From Amylostereum areolatum (Eukaryota; Basidiomycota; Agaricomycetes; Russulales; Stereaceae), in contig SAXG01000154.1 in NCBI GenBank assembly GCA_012932865.1, forward strand, positions 1-41,373: a stretch of DNA of 41,373 nucleotides, in the 5' to 3' direction. Below the pieces are notes generated by a model. It did not search any database and was not told where the DNA came from. It was given only the letters and a program-made list of their open reading frames with translations. A program made the position numbers and the translations under genes. Below are positions 22,189-39,848 of this stretch, one piece after another (within the stretch, counting starts at the first letter, position 1; every line of letters starts with the position of its first letter).

Positions 22189-23965
22189 TCAAACCTTGGT
22201 TATATTCTGGAAGAATGAAATCGTGTTGGTCCCATTCATCGTGTTGCACGCCGTCTTGAAATCTCCGTAAGCCTGTGCTCTCGCTTGTACAAAGCTCGCG
22301 AACTCGCTCAACACGCAGCTGTCACCTGGACCTCTGTCGCTGCACCCGGGAAGCGGCATCGGCGCCGAATTGACAAGCACGCGGACGTATTCCTGAGGGG
22401 CAAATGCAGACGATGAGATATTGGAGCCGAGGCTGCAGGACATCTTCTCGAGGCCGACGTGGCCGAGGAAGGGTAGAATCTCGCTTGTGCGCCACGCACG
22501 AGCATAGTTGATCTGGTCGAGCGGGAGGGTGGCATTCACATCATCGCCGGCGGGACCGGAGTCGTTGAAAAGTCCCAAGGCGCTGACAATGAACGCCGGT
22601 TCCTCGCGATGGGTGAAGGAGAGGAAGATTTGCTGGGCAGTTGTGTTGGGTCTGGTTGCGTTGGTTGAAGTCGTGTTGACACCGATTGCTTCCGCGCTCG
22701 CGGACAGCCAGGGAGTGCCGAGATTGGGCGATGCATTAAAGCCATAGCCGACTGAGAGATTTTGTGTTAAGAAACGGTGAATGGAATGGGGGAGAAAAGA
22801 GCTTCACTGTTGTAGTTATATTGGACGTCGTTCATGTACTCGAACCCCAGCCACTCTTCAGGACGAAAAAGGTCAAATGAGCAAAAATCAGAGTTGTTGT
22901 TGATGACCATTTCGTATCCGCAGAACTCCATCATGGCTAGCCGTGAGTATTCAGCTTCACGTCACAGAATAGGGCATTGATAACGAGGACTTACCGACGA
23001 CATCCGTGGCCGTAAAGTTGAAGGAGGGTACGGCAGCGTTAAAACGTTCGATAGGATCGGCCGTAAATATGGCTCTCCATTGCTGACTTTGGTCACTGCC
23101 TGCGCCCCCATCGTAATTTGGGCAGCTGCACGGACATAAGTATTTTGAGAGGCAACATCGCAAACTCAGCTTGTATAGCTAACCTTTCGTGCGGCGTCAG
23201 TGTGTCCGCGCCCTGGTCCTCTTCCTCTTGAACGATTTGAAGAGAGATAGTGTCCGACTCGTTGCTTTTCAACCCCTGCATAAAGTTCTGCGCGGTTTGC
23301 GTGCTACGCTCGCTGGCGGCTGCCCACACTGTCAGATTGTCCTGGCCGAAAAGCAGGTGGGCGTAACGCTTTGCGAAAAGCTTTCCCAGTGCCTGTGCAT
23401 CTGCGGCACCAGTGGGTGTGAGAACCTCGACCTGCGCAGTTTCGTTCGTGATAGGGGATGTCCAATTGGCAAGGAAAGCCAGGGGGCTGTAGTTCAAAAA
23501 GTCGGACTTGGGGGTGAAGTTCTCCATCTTTTGAGTAAATGGGGCCAAGTAAGTCTCATAATCAAAGCTACGATAAAACGTTAGGCTTATTTGTGAAAGG
23601 GCAAGTGATTTGGCGTACTCGTTGGCATATATGTCACCGTGGCGCAAGAGATAACTCGCGGATTCGACCGTGCAGCCGTCGGGTGGTATAGGCTGCAAGC
23701 CCACTCCAGGGCTGTTGAAATAAGGGGCTATGCCTGACAAGTGGTGGAGGACATTGAAGTTGATCGTATCGTCAGTGGGCACTTGCCGCCGGACGTGCAC
23801 CAGGTCGACGCCATCATATGAATGCAGACGATTGGCAGGTGAGTCTCTGGAAGACAGCTCTCTGATATCCGCAGGTTGACTGAAGCGCGCAGAAGAGAGC
23901 GGTGTAGGAGTTGCGGAGACGAAAAAGACGCCGCAATACAGCGCGAACGAGGTCAAGGCGAGCAT
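22189..23965 (-). CDS. Secreted histidine phosphatase superfamily protein (branch 2, acid phosphatase/phytase-like)
   Basis: Exons on the minus strand are 23965-23619, 23567-23184, 23125-22995, 22936-22808 and 22751-22189 (517 aa). A signal peptide of about 18 residues is followed by many Asn-x-Ser/Thr sites and scattered cysteines, so the product is likely a secreted glycoprotein. The catalytic start reads YLLRHGDIYAND: Arg108 and His109 are present, but the second Arg and the Pro of the usual RHGxRxP are missing. The late motif is THREEPAF (His378) in place of HD or HAE. Other family segments such as WAAASERSTQTAQNF are normal. It may have altered substrate use or lowered activity. It is divergent from the UCH gene at 24299, with 333 bases between starts and no gene in that gap. 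Confidence 0.87.
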
Positions 23966-24298
23966 GATGGGGAAGGTAACACGGCGAGGAAGCGGATTAA
24001 CATCTCTGTCAAGAAGACTGGAGGTTTATAAGGGCTTGAGAGAAAGGTGTCCATGATGCGTGCGTCATGGGCTTGGCAAATGGTGAGGCACATACGTGTG
24101 ATGAACCGCTAGACCGTGAGGGTGGGCTCCAACTCTGAGCCTGCACTCAAACCTCCACAACATCGCGCCTGGTTTCCCAGCACGTGGTGAAAATGACTTC
24201 ATCGAGTTCCCCTGTGCCCGTCGCTCGACGCGTCTGTCACTTCAGTTCCTTTCGCCCAACCACCCCCGGAACCAGCTCCTACTTCTCAGATCTCAACG

Positions 24299-25422
24299 AT
24301 GTCTAACCCACGATGGATTCCCCTTGAGAGTAACCCTGAGGTTCGTGCGTGCTTTACCGCCACTCGAATAATACCCATCGATGCGCCTTTCTTCACAGGT
24401 CATGAACTCGGCACGTACTCTACGACACTCTGCAGGCCAGCACACCATCTCATACACCATCTCATACACCATCTTTAGTGGGCCTTCAATGTCGGTCTGC
24501 TCCCGTCTGACGCACAGTTTGTTGATGTATATGGCCTCGATGAGGAGGTGCGCACCATGAAATGAAACCACCTGCAGACTCTGACGCGGTGATCAGCTCC
24601 TCGCTATGGTGCCCCAACCCGTCCACGCTGTGGTTCTTCTTTTCCCCATCCGTGGAGAGATTGAAAGTGCCAGTGACGCAGAAGAGGCCAAGTTCGCGAT
24701 AGAAGGCCGGCCAGAGGTGGACCCCACGATCTTTTGGATGAAACAGACGGTGCGATAATCTATATAACCCCCCGTGTGGCCAGTCGTTCACATGTGCCAT
24801 GCTAGATCGGGAATGCGTGTGGGACTATGGGGCTTATACACGCTTTGGCCAATGTATGTGCATGCCGCTTTTACCTGGACATTGCGTTCTTAACATGCAT
24901 ACAGTCCAACGTAGTCTTCGAGCCTGAGAGCATATTCCAGCGGCTTATCGATGTTTGCAAAGGTAGAGTATTTTCAACACTACTTCTCGTTCGACTATCA
25001 AACTCAGCCCAGACAAGTCGCCTTTGGAACGGGCGAAAGTTTTGGAGACCACTGACCTGTTGGCGAACGTCCACGCTGAAGCTGCCTCCTCCGGACAAAC
25101 TGCCGCTCCCGATGTCGACTTCAAGACAGATCTACACTTCACCTGCTTCGTCGAAGCCCCATCGGCTGCAACGCGCTTGAACCAAACGGGAGAGACAGAG
25201 ATGCGCATGGTCGAACTTGATGGACGACGCGCGGGACCTGTGGACAGAGGAGCATGCACCGATCTTCTCAGGGTAAGGTTTTACTCGCCAGTCCGTGCGA
25301 AATTTCTGTTCATGCCCTTCATCCTTCAGGACGCTGCTCGGTACATAAAAGAAAACATGGTACCGAAGATGTCGTCAAGCCTCGAGTTGAGCATGTGTGC
25401 TCTCGCTGCGCCGGAGAAGTAG
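24299..25422 (+). CDS. YUH1: Ubiquitin C-terminal hydrolase, peptidase family C12
   Basis: Eight exons: 24299-24340, 24399-24410, 24479-24547, 24597-24749, 24806-24853, 24905-24962, 25013-25272 and 25330-25422 (244 aa, normal for UCHL3/Yuh1). It removes small adducts from the ubiquitin C-terminus. The catalytic set is visible: oxyanion Gln91 in WMKQT, nucleophile Cys97 in NACGTMGLIHALAN, His169 in DLHF and Asp197 in ELDGRR. The opening RWIPLESNPEVMN is typical. Exon two is only 12 bases and is followed by a GC donor (24411) with a normal acceptor; no GT donor restores the phase. It is divergent from the phosphatase gene. Confidence 0.94.
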
Positions 25423-25826
25423 CCATATGTCGGACACCGACTTGAACGAACTTTGTACGATACGTTAATGATGTCACCACCCTATCCACGACCAACAGAG
25501 CCACCTACATTCGAGTCATGTGGGGCAGACGCGTTGCCTCTAATCCACCTACGCGAAACCTGAGTACTTATGAAACGACAGTGGGTGGATCGATTGGGAA
25601 GTTGGAATGCATCAGATTTGTCAAAGTGCTGACCATGATTGGATGGCAAGATGTGGACTCGAGCTTCAACTGAGATTCGCCGTCCCGGGGAAGAAAGGGA
25701 GAAGCGGCTTACCAAGTGGGCGGCAACACAAACCACTATTAGTATAAATACAGTTCGTCACGCCCACTCGCGCCATCGCCGTGCGCATCGTCGTGCTCGC
25801 TGTGCTCATCGTTCCCCACGGTCTCA
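25423..25826. other. Intergenic region upstream of the ABC transporter, nothing identified
   Basis: This 404-base stretch contains the 3' end of the UCH transcript and the promoter of the transporter. It has GATTCGCCGTCCCGGGG (about 25674) and a run of CGCCATCGCCGTGCGCATCG-type short repeats just before the ATG (25770-25800). No gene is seen on either strand. Confidence 0.45.
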
Positions 25827-31888
<6,062 letters not shown>

Positions 31889-32180
31889 CATTTCACGAGT
31901 TCTGTTAGTTTTAGACACGTTCACGAAGTTACGACGTCGGTCGGCGGAAATAGTATACATATCACAAAATATCTGCCAGGAACCGAAGCGCGGGAAGAGA
32001 AAAAAAGGATGACCTACGATCACGATCACGATCTTGAGCTTGAGCTTGCGAAGATGTTGAGCGTGGGAAAGACTGCGTGTGGAGAATCCACTTGGGCAGC
32101 AACGGGTGGAAAGCCAAAGCCAAGCCGGACCTCCTTTTCCTTCCTCTCCTCTCCTCTCCTCTTCCCCCTTCCTCCTCCTA

Positions 32181-34909
32181 ATGCCCACTGGTCAAGAAGA
32201 TATCGCGCTTCCTGTCCTCAAGCAGCACGACTACGCGGAGGACCCAAAATCCGCTACCCCCTTCTTCCAAGACCGTGACCCAGACCACGACCATGACCAG
32301 GATGACCATGACCTAAATGACCGCCCCGACCAAGATCAGGACCACGACTCGGGCTCCTCTGGCACGGTCACAAACTCAGACGACGAGTTTAACTGGGATG
32401 AGGAGGATGACGCCGCAAGCAAGAAGAAGGTCTCAGAGGGTTCCAAAGCTAAGCGCGGTCGTCTCATCTACCTCATGTTCATGAAGCTCTCGAGGCCCGT
32501 TCGCACCCTTCTCATTGGTATCCTCGGCGTTGGGATATTCATCACCCCTTTCCTCGTCGTGGAGTTCCGCTTTAAAGGCAGCGTTGTCCGTCCACACGTA
32601 TACGCCTGGTCGCTCTGGTTCGCCATCATCTGGGCCGCGTCCTGCGTAACTTACATTCTCGTCGACCTCCTTCCTAAACTATTCATCGGCATCCTCGTCC
32701 TCTTTGGCGTGACCGTGGAACGCTTGAAGACACAAATTGAAGTGCGTGGTGTCTCGGCGCGCGATGTATAGCGGGCTAATCACTCTCCTCTCCTTACCCT
32801 TCAGCTTACCCTCGCGGTCACCGGATGGTTGAAGCTTGTATTAGACATCGCTTGGGCATGGATATCACTTTCCGTCATTCGCGCCTTTGACAAACCGCCT
32901 GGGACATACTGGCATACCATCAATAAAGTTATACAGGTCCGTCTTTCCGCACCGTTACCTGCAGTGCCCCTGTCCGTTCTCACGTTTGATACGCAGGCCC
33001 TTTTCTCCGCCGGAGTCATCCTTCTCGTCGAGAAAATCTGCCTGCATTTCGTCGCGATTAATTTCCACCAAAAAGCTCTCGCAGATCGCCTTGCCGAGAA
33101 CCGCCTGGGCCTGAAAGCCCTTGATCGTCTTTCCAACGCAGAGCCCGCCCGTCCCAAGAAAAACCCCTACATTCGCAAGGGCCACAAGAGCGGATCGTTT
33201 GGCACTGCATCAGCTTTCTTTGGGCGCGAGAAGAAGGACGCGCAGGCGGAGATCAACAACCCAGCCTCCACAAGTTCTTCCCCCGTAAACGACGAGAAGG
33301 TATCAACACCAATACCAAGTCAAAGCGTCGCCGCGCGTAAAAGACATCGGAAGAAGGCCATTGCCGCGGTCATCGTTGACCAGGTTGGTGATGCGATTGG
33401 TCAGGTCGCGCTCAAGGACTCTCGCTTCAACCGTGGGCAAGGTCTTGGCGACCTCGTTTCCGCCCGCAAGCTTGCCAGGAAGCTCTTCAGCGCACTCAGT
33501 GACGTGTACCCGCCGCGCCAACACCTAGTTGTAGAGGGTACGTGGATTGGGCTCGCAACTAATTTTTTGCTCAAGCATTCCTCCAGATTTCTACCCTTAT
33601 TTCCGGACAACGACAGAAGCGGTACGGGTTTTATTGCCCATTATAAGCGGAGTCAAAACTGAACCCCGTATTCCTGCAGCACGCCGCGTTCGCATTGTTC
33701 GATAAGGATGGGAATGGCGATATCAGTAAGAAGGAGATGCGCGAAGCTGTGCAGCGCATCTACAAGGAGCGTAAAGCTCTCACTTCCAGTCTGAAGGTAC
33801 GTGAATGTTATGCACGACAGAATAAAGACTCATCTGGGGACTCAGGATGTCAGTTCAGTAGTTGCAAAGCTCGACGGTGTTCTTCTTGCCGTCGCCCTCG
33901 TCGCCATCATCTTCATCTGCCTGTTGATCTTCAACCCGAGCAACACGATCGCGTCTCTCGTTCCTCTCGCGACTTTGATTCTCGGCTTCTCGTTCATCTT
34001 CGGCCACTCTGCACAGACGCTTTTCGAATCGGTGAGCACAGCATCTATGATGTCATGAGCACTGAACTGAACTGCACGGGCCTCCAGCTCATCTTCATTT
34101 TCTCTACCCACGTGTTTGACGTCGGCGATCTGGTCCTCATTGATGATCAGGCAAGCATCCTCTTTCCGTCCATATCCTGCTCGGACTCATGTCTCTGCGC
34201 AGCCTCTCTTTGTCAAAGAGTTTGGTCTATTTTCCACTACGTTCCGCCGAGTCGATGGCCAGGAGATCATTGCCCCTAACGCTTTGTTGTCAAGTTCCAA
34301 GCTCGTGCACAATCTGCGTCGTAGCAATTCCATGTCAGCATTATTATCATGCTCGATATCCTACCGTTACTGATTTTGGGGCACAGGTGGGAAACGACTA
34401 ATCTTCAAGTCGCTTACAATACCCCTCTTGCCGTCATCGAGCAGCTCAGGGTCAAATTGTCCAATTACATCTCGGAGAACAATCGCGAGTGGTCGGGCAC
34501 GAACCTGCATATCGATAAGATGGAATACCAGAATTCAATTCAACTCGTCGTCGGAGTGGAACGTGCGTGCACATCGTGTTTCGTAACCATGTTCGTACTG
34601 ACCTCACTCACAGATCGTCCCAACTGGCAAGATTGGGGTGCGCGGTGGATGCGACGGACGGCTTTCATGCGTTACCTCAAGACCGCCCTGGAGGAACTCG
34701 AGATCACGTACACGGAGCCCATCCAGCCTGTGCTACTTCCGAGCGCACCTCCAGCATCATTCCGCGCCCCCAGTATGCGCGAATCTCGTCCAAGCTTGCG
34801 ACGCCCTAGCGATGCGTCCTTGCAGGGCAATGCAGGCGGCTTCCAGGGAAGTGACTTTATGCGTCGCGCGCCCGGCCCTCATTTACGCCCTGGAGACAGC
34901 TCGTTCTAA
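32181..34909 (+). CDS. EF-hand MscS-type mechanosensitive ion channel (Msy1/Msy2-like)
   Basis: Ten exons: 32181-32741, 32805-32936, 32997-33537, 33587-33621, 33680-33796, 33846-34031, 34088-34150, 34203-34333, 34387-34562 and 34614-34909 (745 aa). The N-terminus is acidic with a striking Asp/His/Gln-rich run (about residues 30-55). Several transmembrane helices follow (about 105-265). A canonical EF-hand loop DKDGNGDISKKE is at 431-442. The MscS pore region follows, with GFSFIFGHSAQTLFES, then the beta domain FDVGDLVLIDDQ. The C-terminus is Ser/Pro/Arg-rich. Fission yeast Msy1/Msy2 are ER and nuclear-envelope channels that control calcium after hypo-osmotic shock; the same role is inferred. 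Intron seven uses a classical GC donor (GCAAGC at 34151). Confidence 0.94.
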
Positions 34910-35507
34910 TGACAAGAGCGAGACGATGTTCAGTCGGGGTAATATATAGGACAATGATCTTTCATACTTTAACTCGCGTCCCGGCGTTGGGTGATTACAA
35001 TTTCGCTGTAGAGTACTTGTGTTGGAAGTATCGATTTTTTGCACCCGGTTACAGCGTTTTGACTCTTGAGCTCGATAAGGTTACGCTATGTAGTTGGCGG
35101 TGTATACTCGGACGGGCCGCCGAAGTTGCCAAAGCGGGCGACGCGATTCTTTCTAACGATATGGGCGCTAGACGGTTAACGAGGAAATGAATACGCTTCG
35201 TTCGATCGAGCCACCGTGCGGGCTTACTTGGAACCGCCGATGGAACGTCCATGTCCCAGTCTCAGCTGTTCAAAGCTAAGAGGTTCGCGACAGTATGCAG
35301 ACGACAGTCCAACCATGATCGGGGGGACACATGCGACGCGGTCACTGGGGTCAGCCACCGACGCGTTGTGGCCCGTGAGCGCGTTGTTGACGCATGGCCT
35401 CCGCCTCCCTCAGGCTTGATGCTTTCCTCCCTCCCGCGACACCTCTATTTCTCTTTCTCGTACTCCACCCCATTCCTTGTATGTTAAATCTTCCTATCAT
35501 CTAACGA
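34910..35507. other. Intergenic region, nothing identified
   Basis: This 598-base gap lies between the channel stop and the ligase-like start. It contains the presumed 3' end of one and the promoter of the other. Open frames on both strands (for example 35049-35252 on minus, 35251-35487 on +) lack splice-consistent partners or domains. The last 120 bases are pyrimidine-rich. No RNA gene or repeat was recognised. Confidence 0.45.
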
Positions 35508-38500
35508 ATGGACTCAGAACCTGTAAATGCTTGTACTCCTGACGGACGTCCAAGCGTCACATTTTCCTTGTGCGTTCAAATTATACTTTGGTTCGCCCTC
35601 GTCCCCCACTGATCCCCCCGCCCCCTCAGCTTTGTCTCCCTCCTGCGCGAACTCTCAAAAATAGAACCTTGTCCCGCGGGGTCGCTCACGAAGCGCAACA
35701 AGTTGAAGGACAAGGACGTGGTCGTCCATGATTACAACTATCCCGCCCGCACCACATTTCGAAACTGGTGCGAGCGTCTCAGGCGAGAAGTCGATCCTCT
35801 CCCTCCTGGAACAACGTCCATCATATTCCGATTCCTGTTCCCGGAACAGGACGTTGCGCGCAAGTATGGGTTGCAAGAGACCATGCTCGGGCGACATCTC
35901 TCGTCCGTCTTTGTCATTTCAACCGCGGCCGGTCATCGCGGCGCATTTTTGAAGCACTGGAAAGATGAAGCAGCCACTGGATGCCTTGGGAGCGAGCTTC
36001 ATGCTGTGCTCTCGGATGTCTCTTCAGTAAGTGTCTTCCGCGTTAACAGTTGCGCATATATTCAGGTCTGACTGAATGTTTCAGGAATCTCAAGGGCGTA
36101 TAGGCCAACTTACCATCCACGAAGTGAACGATTTTCTCACAGAGCTAGCAGCCCTCAACGCATTCTCGTCTCGCTCCGTTCGTTCTTCCTTCCACAACGC
36201 ACCCAAACGCACTCAACGTGCCATCCTTTCCGATTTATTCCTTTCCCTACCCGTCACGGATGCAGGTTTTCTGGCGCAAATTATTCTTAAGGACCTTCGT
36301 CCGATGCTTTACCCAATTGCCGCTCGCGACACTTACACCGCCCTGCTCGGGTTCAAGAGCAACGCTGTGTTTATGCTCTCTATGGAGGATGCGATGCGAG
36401 AGTGGGAGCCAGAAGTTCACCAACGGATGCTCAACACCTTTCGTGCACGTGCAACGATCGAGGATACAGCGGCCTTCATCGAGTGTGGACCGGGCTCCAC
36501 TGCTGCCCATCCTGTCGTTGGCGTCCCTATACAGGTGTGTCTTGCCTGCCTCTCGTCTTTGTGAGCATTCCAACGAGTCTTCGTTCCCTGCACAGATACC
36601 GAAATGCGAGAAGGGACGTGGATGCAACGTTTCTATCAAACGTCTCGCAAAGAGAGCTGATGTCATCTGGGCCGAAACCAAATACGACGGGGAGCGTGCA
36701 CAGATTCACGTCCAAGTGAACTCGCAGGGCGGCGTGAATATCACCATCTATAGCAAGAGTGGACGCGACTCGACACGCGACCGGCATGGCGTGCACCAGT
36801 TCGTCGCTCAGTCTTTTATCGCCCCAACGAAGCTCTGATTACTTTGTGCAGCATTATTCGTGAAGCTCTGGGCTTCCCTCCAGATCCGAAGGCTGGTGAC
36901 CTTTCCAAGGCCAAATACAGACCTAAGATAGAATGCAATATCGTATTGGAAGCGGAAATGGTCGCATTTTCGGACGAAGAGAACCGCATCGACGGTAAGC
37001 GGTAGTCGAGGGGTTCCGGACGTGTTACTAACACAGCGGTCATCCAGAATTTTGGCGTATACGAAGCCTCATTGAAAGTACTGCCCACGGAGTCCGAAGC
37101 AGACGCCCTCGGCAACCCGTACATGACACGTGAGAGTCCAAAGACTTGAACCCTTCAGCTACTTATGCTTTTTGCAGGACGCAGAACTCGCTCGTGTCCG
37201 ATGCGTCAGACGGCGGCACGCGGCACCTAGCGCTGGTCTTCTTTGACATCATCGTGCTTGATTCGGAGTCGTATCTCTACCAACCTTACCGTGTTCGACG
37301 AGAGCTCCTGGAAAACATCATCAACGTTATACCCGGCCGCGCCATGCTTTCACAACGCTTCTCTATCCCCGTGAAAAACTCGTTAGACACGACCGAAGCT
37401 CAATGCACTTTACGGCGACTGCTGGCAACACACATCGCCGACTATGAAGAAGGATTGGTCCTGAAGACTGACGGGAGCCTCTACAGAGACAATCGGCGTC
37501 CGTGGGTCAAAGTGAGTACCTCTCATTATAATACCGACTATGCAGCAAGCCTTACTGTAGGGCTCAGGTGAAAAAAGATTACATCCCCGGGTACGGGGAT
37601 TGCCTTGACCTGGCTGTGGTCGGGGCGGGCTGGGACAAAGAGAGAGGTCGTGAATTACGTGGTTTGTGGTGCTTTGTACAAGTCCATTTCACATTCTGAC
37701 ATTCTTGCAGTGGCACCGAATACTTTGACCACATTTTATCTCGGTGCTCTATCCAACCCGGCGGAGGTTGATCACGACGTGAGCAGTGCTTCTCTTTCCA
37801 TGGATATTCCAGCGCTTATCATTAACCATGTCACCAGCCCTTCGCACGACCGCACTTTGAGATTTACTTCACTGTTTCCTACGGACCAAACCGCACTGCA
37901 TTGGAGGATGCAAATAACACCGTGCAAAGATCTACACATACAACGTACTCGGACGCCATAAAGGTAAGTGACACCGCATGACATATCATAAGTAGTAACA
38001 TCTTGTCCAGCGTCCGAGTCTTCTTCCATACGACTTCACCCTTGGCCACGGAGTGGCCGCCCCGCAGATCATGCTTCATGAACCGCTCCTTGCAGAGCTT
38101 TTCGGTGCCGGCTTCACCAAGGCAGACGAAGCGAAGGTATTCATGCCATTTTTGTATCTATCCCCCCTTTTCTTAATTGAACAACTCTCACCAGTTCTAT
38201 GAATTGCGTTGGCCACGCATGACCAAACTTCATCGTAAAGCCGAGCGCGACTGGCGCGGAGGAGCAACTGTTCGACAAATACAACGTATCGCCCACGAGG
38301 TTGTCGGACGTCCTAGTGCGGAGGATGATGCCCGGAACTGCGTCAGTGGGATTTGGGGGCAGCCTGTGATGGACGTACCTGGGCTTCGCACACCCCAGAA
38401 GCGCGCGACAACCATAGAAGCTTGGGTTTCCAACTAGAGGCCTTTGAAAAAGGCAAGGAGGCGGACAAAGACGTCGAAGACAAAGGAGACGATAACTCCG

Positions 38501-39560
38501 ACCTTCCCTTTGAGGGACAAAGGGCTCGACGTCCTACAGAACTTGGACATAAACCCTTGCACTCCATGACCAATCTCGCTCGAGAACCTACATTGATACC
38601 CTCTTCATATATGCACCTGCCTACCCCTCAACCGTCCCCTCCTCGAAAACGACGTTACTCCGGAGGCGAGAACGTCAAAGTAGAGGAATCATCATCACCC
38701 CAACCGACTTCACGCAAGACAAAAGTTAGTGCACTGCCCTCGTCCTTTTGGTGGCATCTGCTGACGGATTGCAAAAGAAACGACGCACAACTCTTGGACT
38801 TGATATACCCATGCAGACAAACGTGTCGGCAGACGTCGCATCTCGTGCCCATGAGGACTTCCCTCCCCGTCAAGCTCGGTCGCCTTCACCCTCGGGCCTA
38901 CAGAGAGAGCCTACTGAGATAGTGACTGTTCCTTTGGTTCCATCATCCCGACTTCCACCCTCTCGGCCTACCCATTCACTTCCCGTGTCACGAATGAACC
39001 GCCCGCCCGAGCCAGTTCCCTCCGTCGTTTTCACGCCATCCACTCCGTTCCCCCAACTTCGTTCCATATACTTCAAAGATGTCACCGAACGCCGCGACAA
39101 ACCCAAGCTTGTCATGGAAGAGATACAGCCGGCCATCGAATATTTCAAAGAATCCTATGTCTGGCTCGGATTGCCACCGGACATCGAGGAGAAGCCTAGC
39201 TGGATGCGCGCGATCTCGGACTTTATCCCCGAGGAGCAGCACTTCACCAACCTCGAAAAGATGTTCGACGCGTGCGGCTGGGGACCGACAGGGACTACGC
39301 CCCCCGAAAACATAAAGCGCGGCCTCATCATTGTCGATCGTCAACCAAGGGTTATTGCACCATGGCGACGCCAGAACTGGGGAGACTACGAGGAGTATGC
39401 ACGCAAGCTGTTGGAAGACAAGAAGGATGCCCCGGATGGACTTCCACCTGGAAGGCGCCTTCCGATCTCTCTGGCGGATATATGCATACTGTCCGTTCAC
39501 GGAGTGGAGGAGCATCATAGGGCTTGGAAGGATCGCTACGTTTACAGGACGGTCGAGTAA
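35508..39560 (+). CDS. ATP-dependent DNA ligase family protein with long C-terminal extension, one-base frame break
   Basis: Thirteen exons: 35508-35569, 35630-36026, 36085-36534, 36596-36798, 36852-36994, 37048-37129, 37178-37511, 37568-37661, 37711-37778, 37838-37963, 38011-38136, 38195-38724 and 38778-39560. The N-terminal part resembles the helical DNA-binding domain of eukaryotic ligases. Motif I is KYDGER with the adenylated Lys332, followed by IYSKSGRDSTRDR (motif III), EAEMVAFSD (motif IV), EEGLVLKTDGS, and WVKVKKDY (motif V). An OB-fold segment follows (YFTVSYG, then KFYELRWPR). The frame meets a TAG at 38435; adding one base near 38434 continues it as WVSNLEAFEKGKE and gives exactly 1,132 codons. 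The last 250 residues (PPDIEEKPSW, RGLIIVDRQPR) match no domain I know. It is neither clearly Lig1 nor Lig4. Confidence 0.85.
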
Positions 39561-39726
39561 AGCAATAGTTTATGGTTTCACCCTCATGTACCCCGGCTGT
39601 ACCGTAGAGCGCCACAAATGCAGTATGTAGTACTACGTACTGTACTTCCACGATAACGAGAATACCTTTAAATTTGCTGGAATCCGAAGTTGCGATGTGA
39701 GTGAGTCATTGCGATTTGCGGGCGCG

Positions 39727-39766
39727 TGATGATGAGATGATGAGATGATGATGATGAGATGATGAA
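39727..39766. repeat. GATGA microsatellite
   Basis: An imperfect run of GAT and GATGA units covers about 40 bases in the gap between the ligase-like gene and ETR1. It is simple-sequence DNA and probably variable in length between strains. The rest of the 288-base gap shows no feature beyond the presumed ETR1 promoter. Confidence 0.85.
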
Positions 39767-39848
39767 TATACCATCTCCTCTTTCCGGATCCCCACTGCGG
39801 CCTGCCACAACGTCATGAATTCCTCGGACTCTGTTCACAACTACCACG

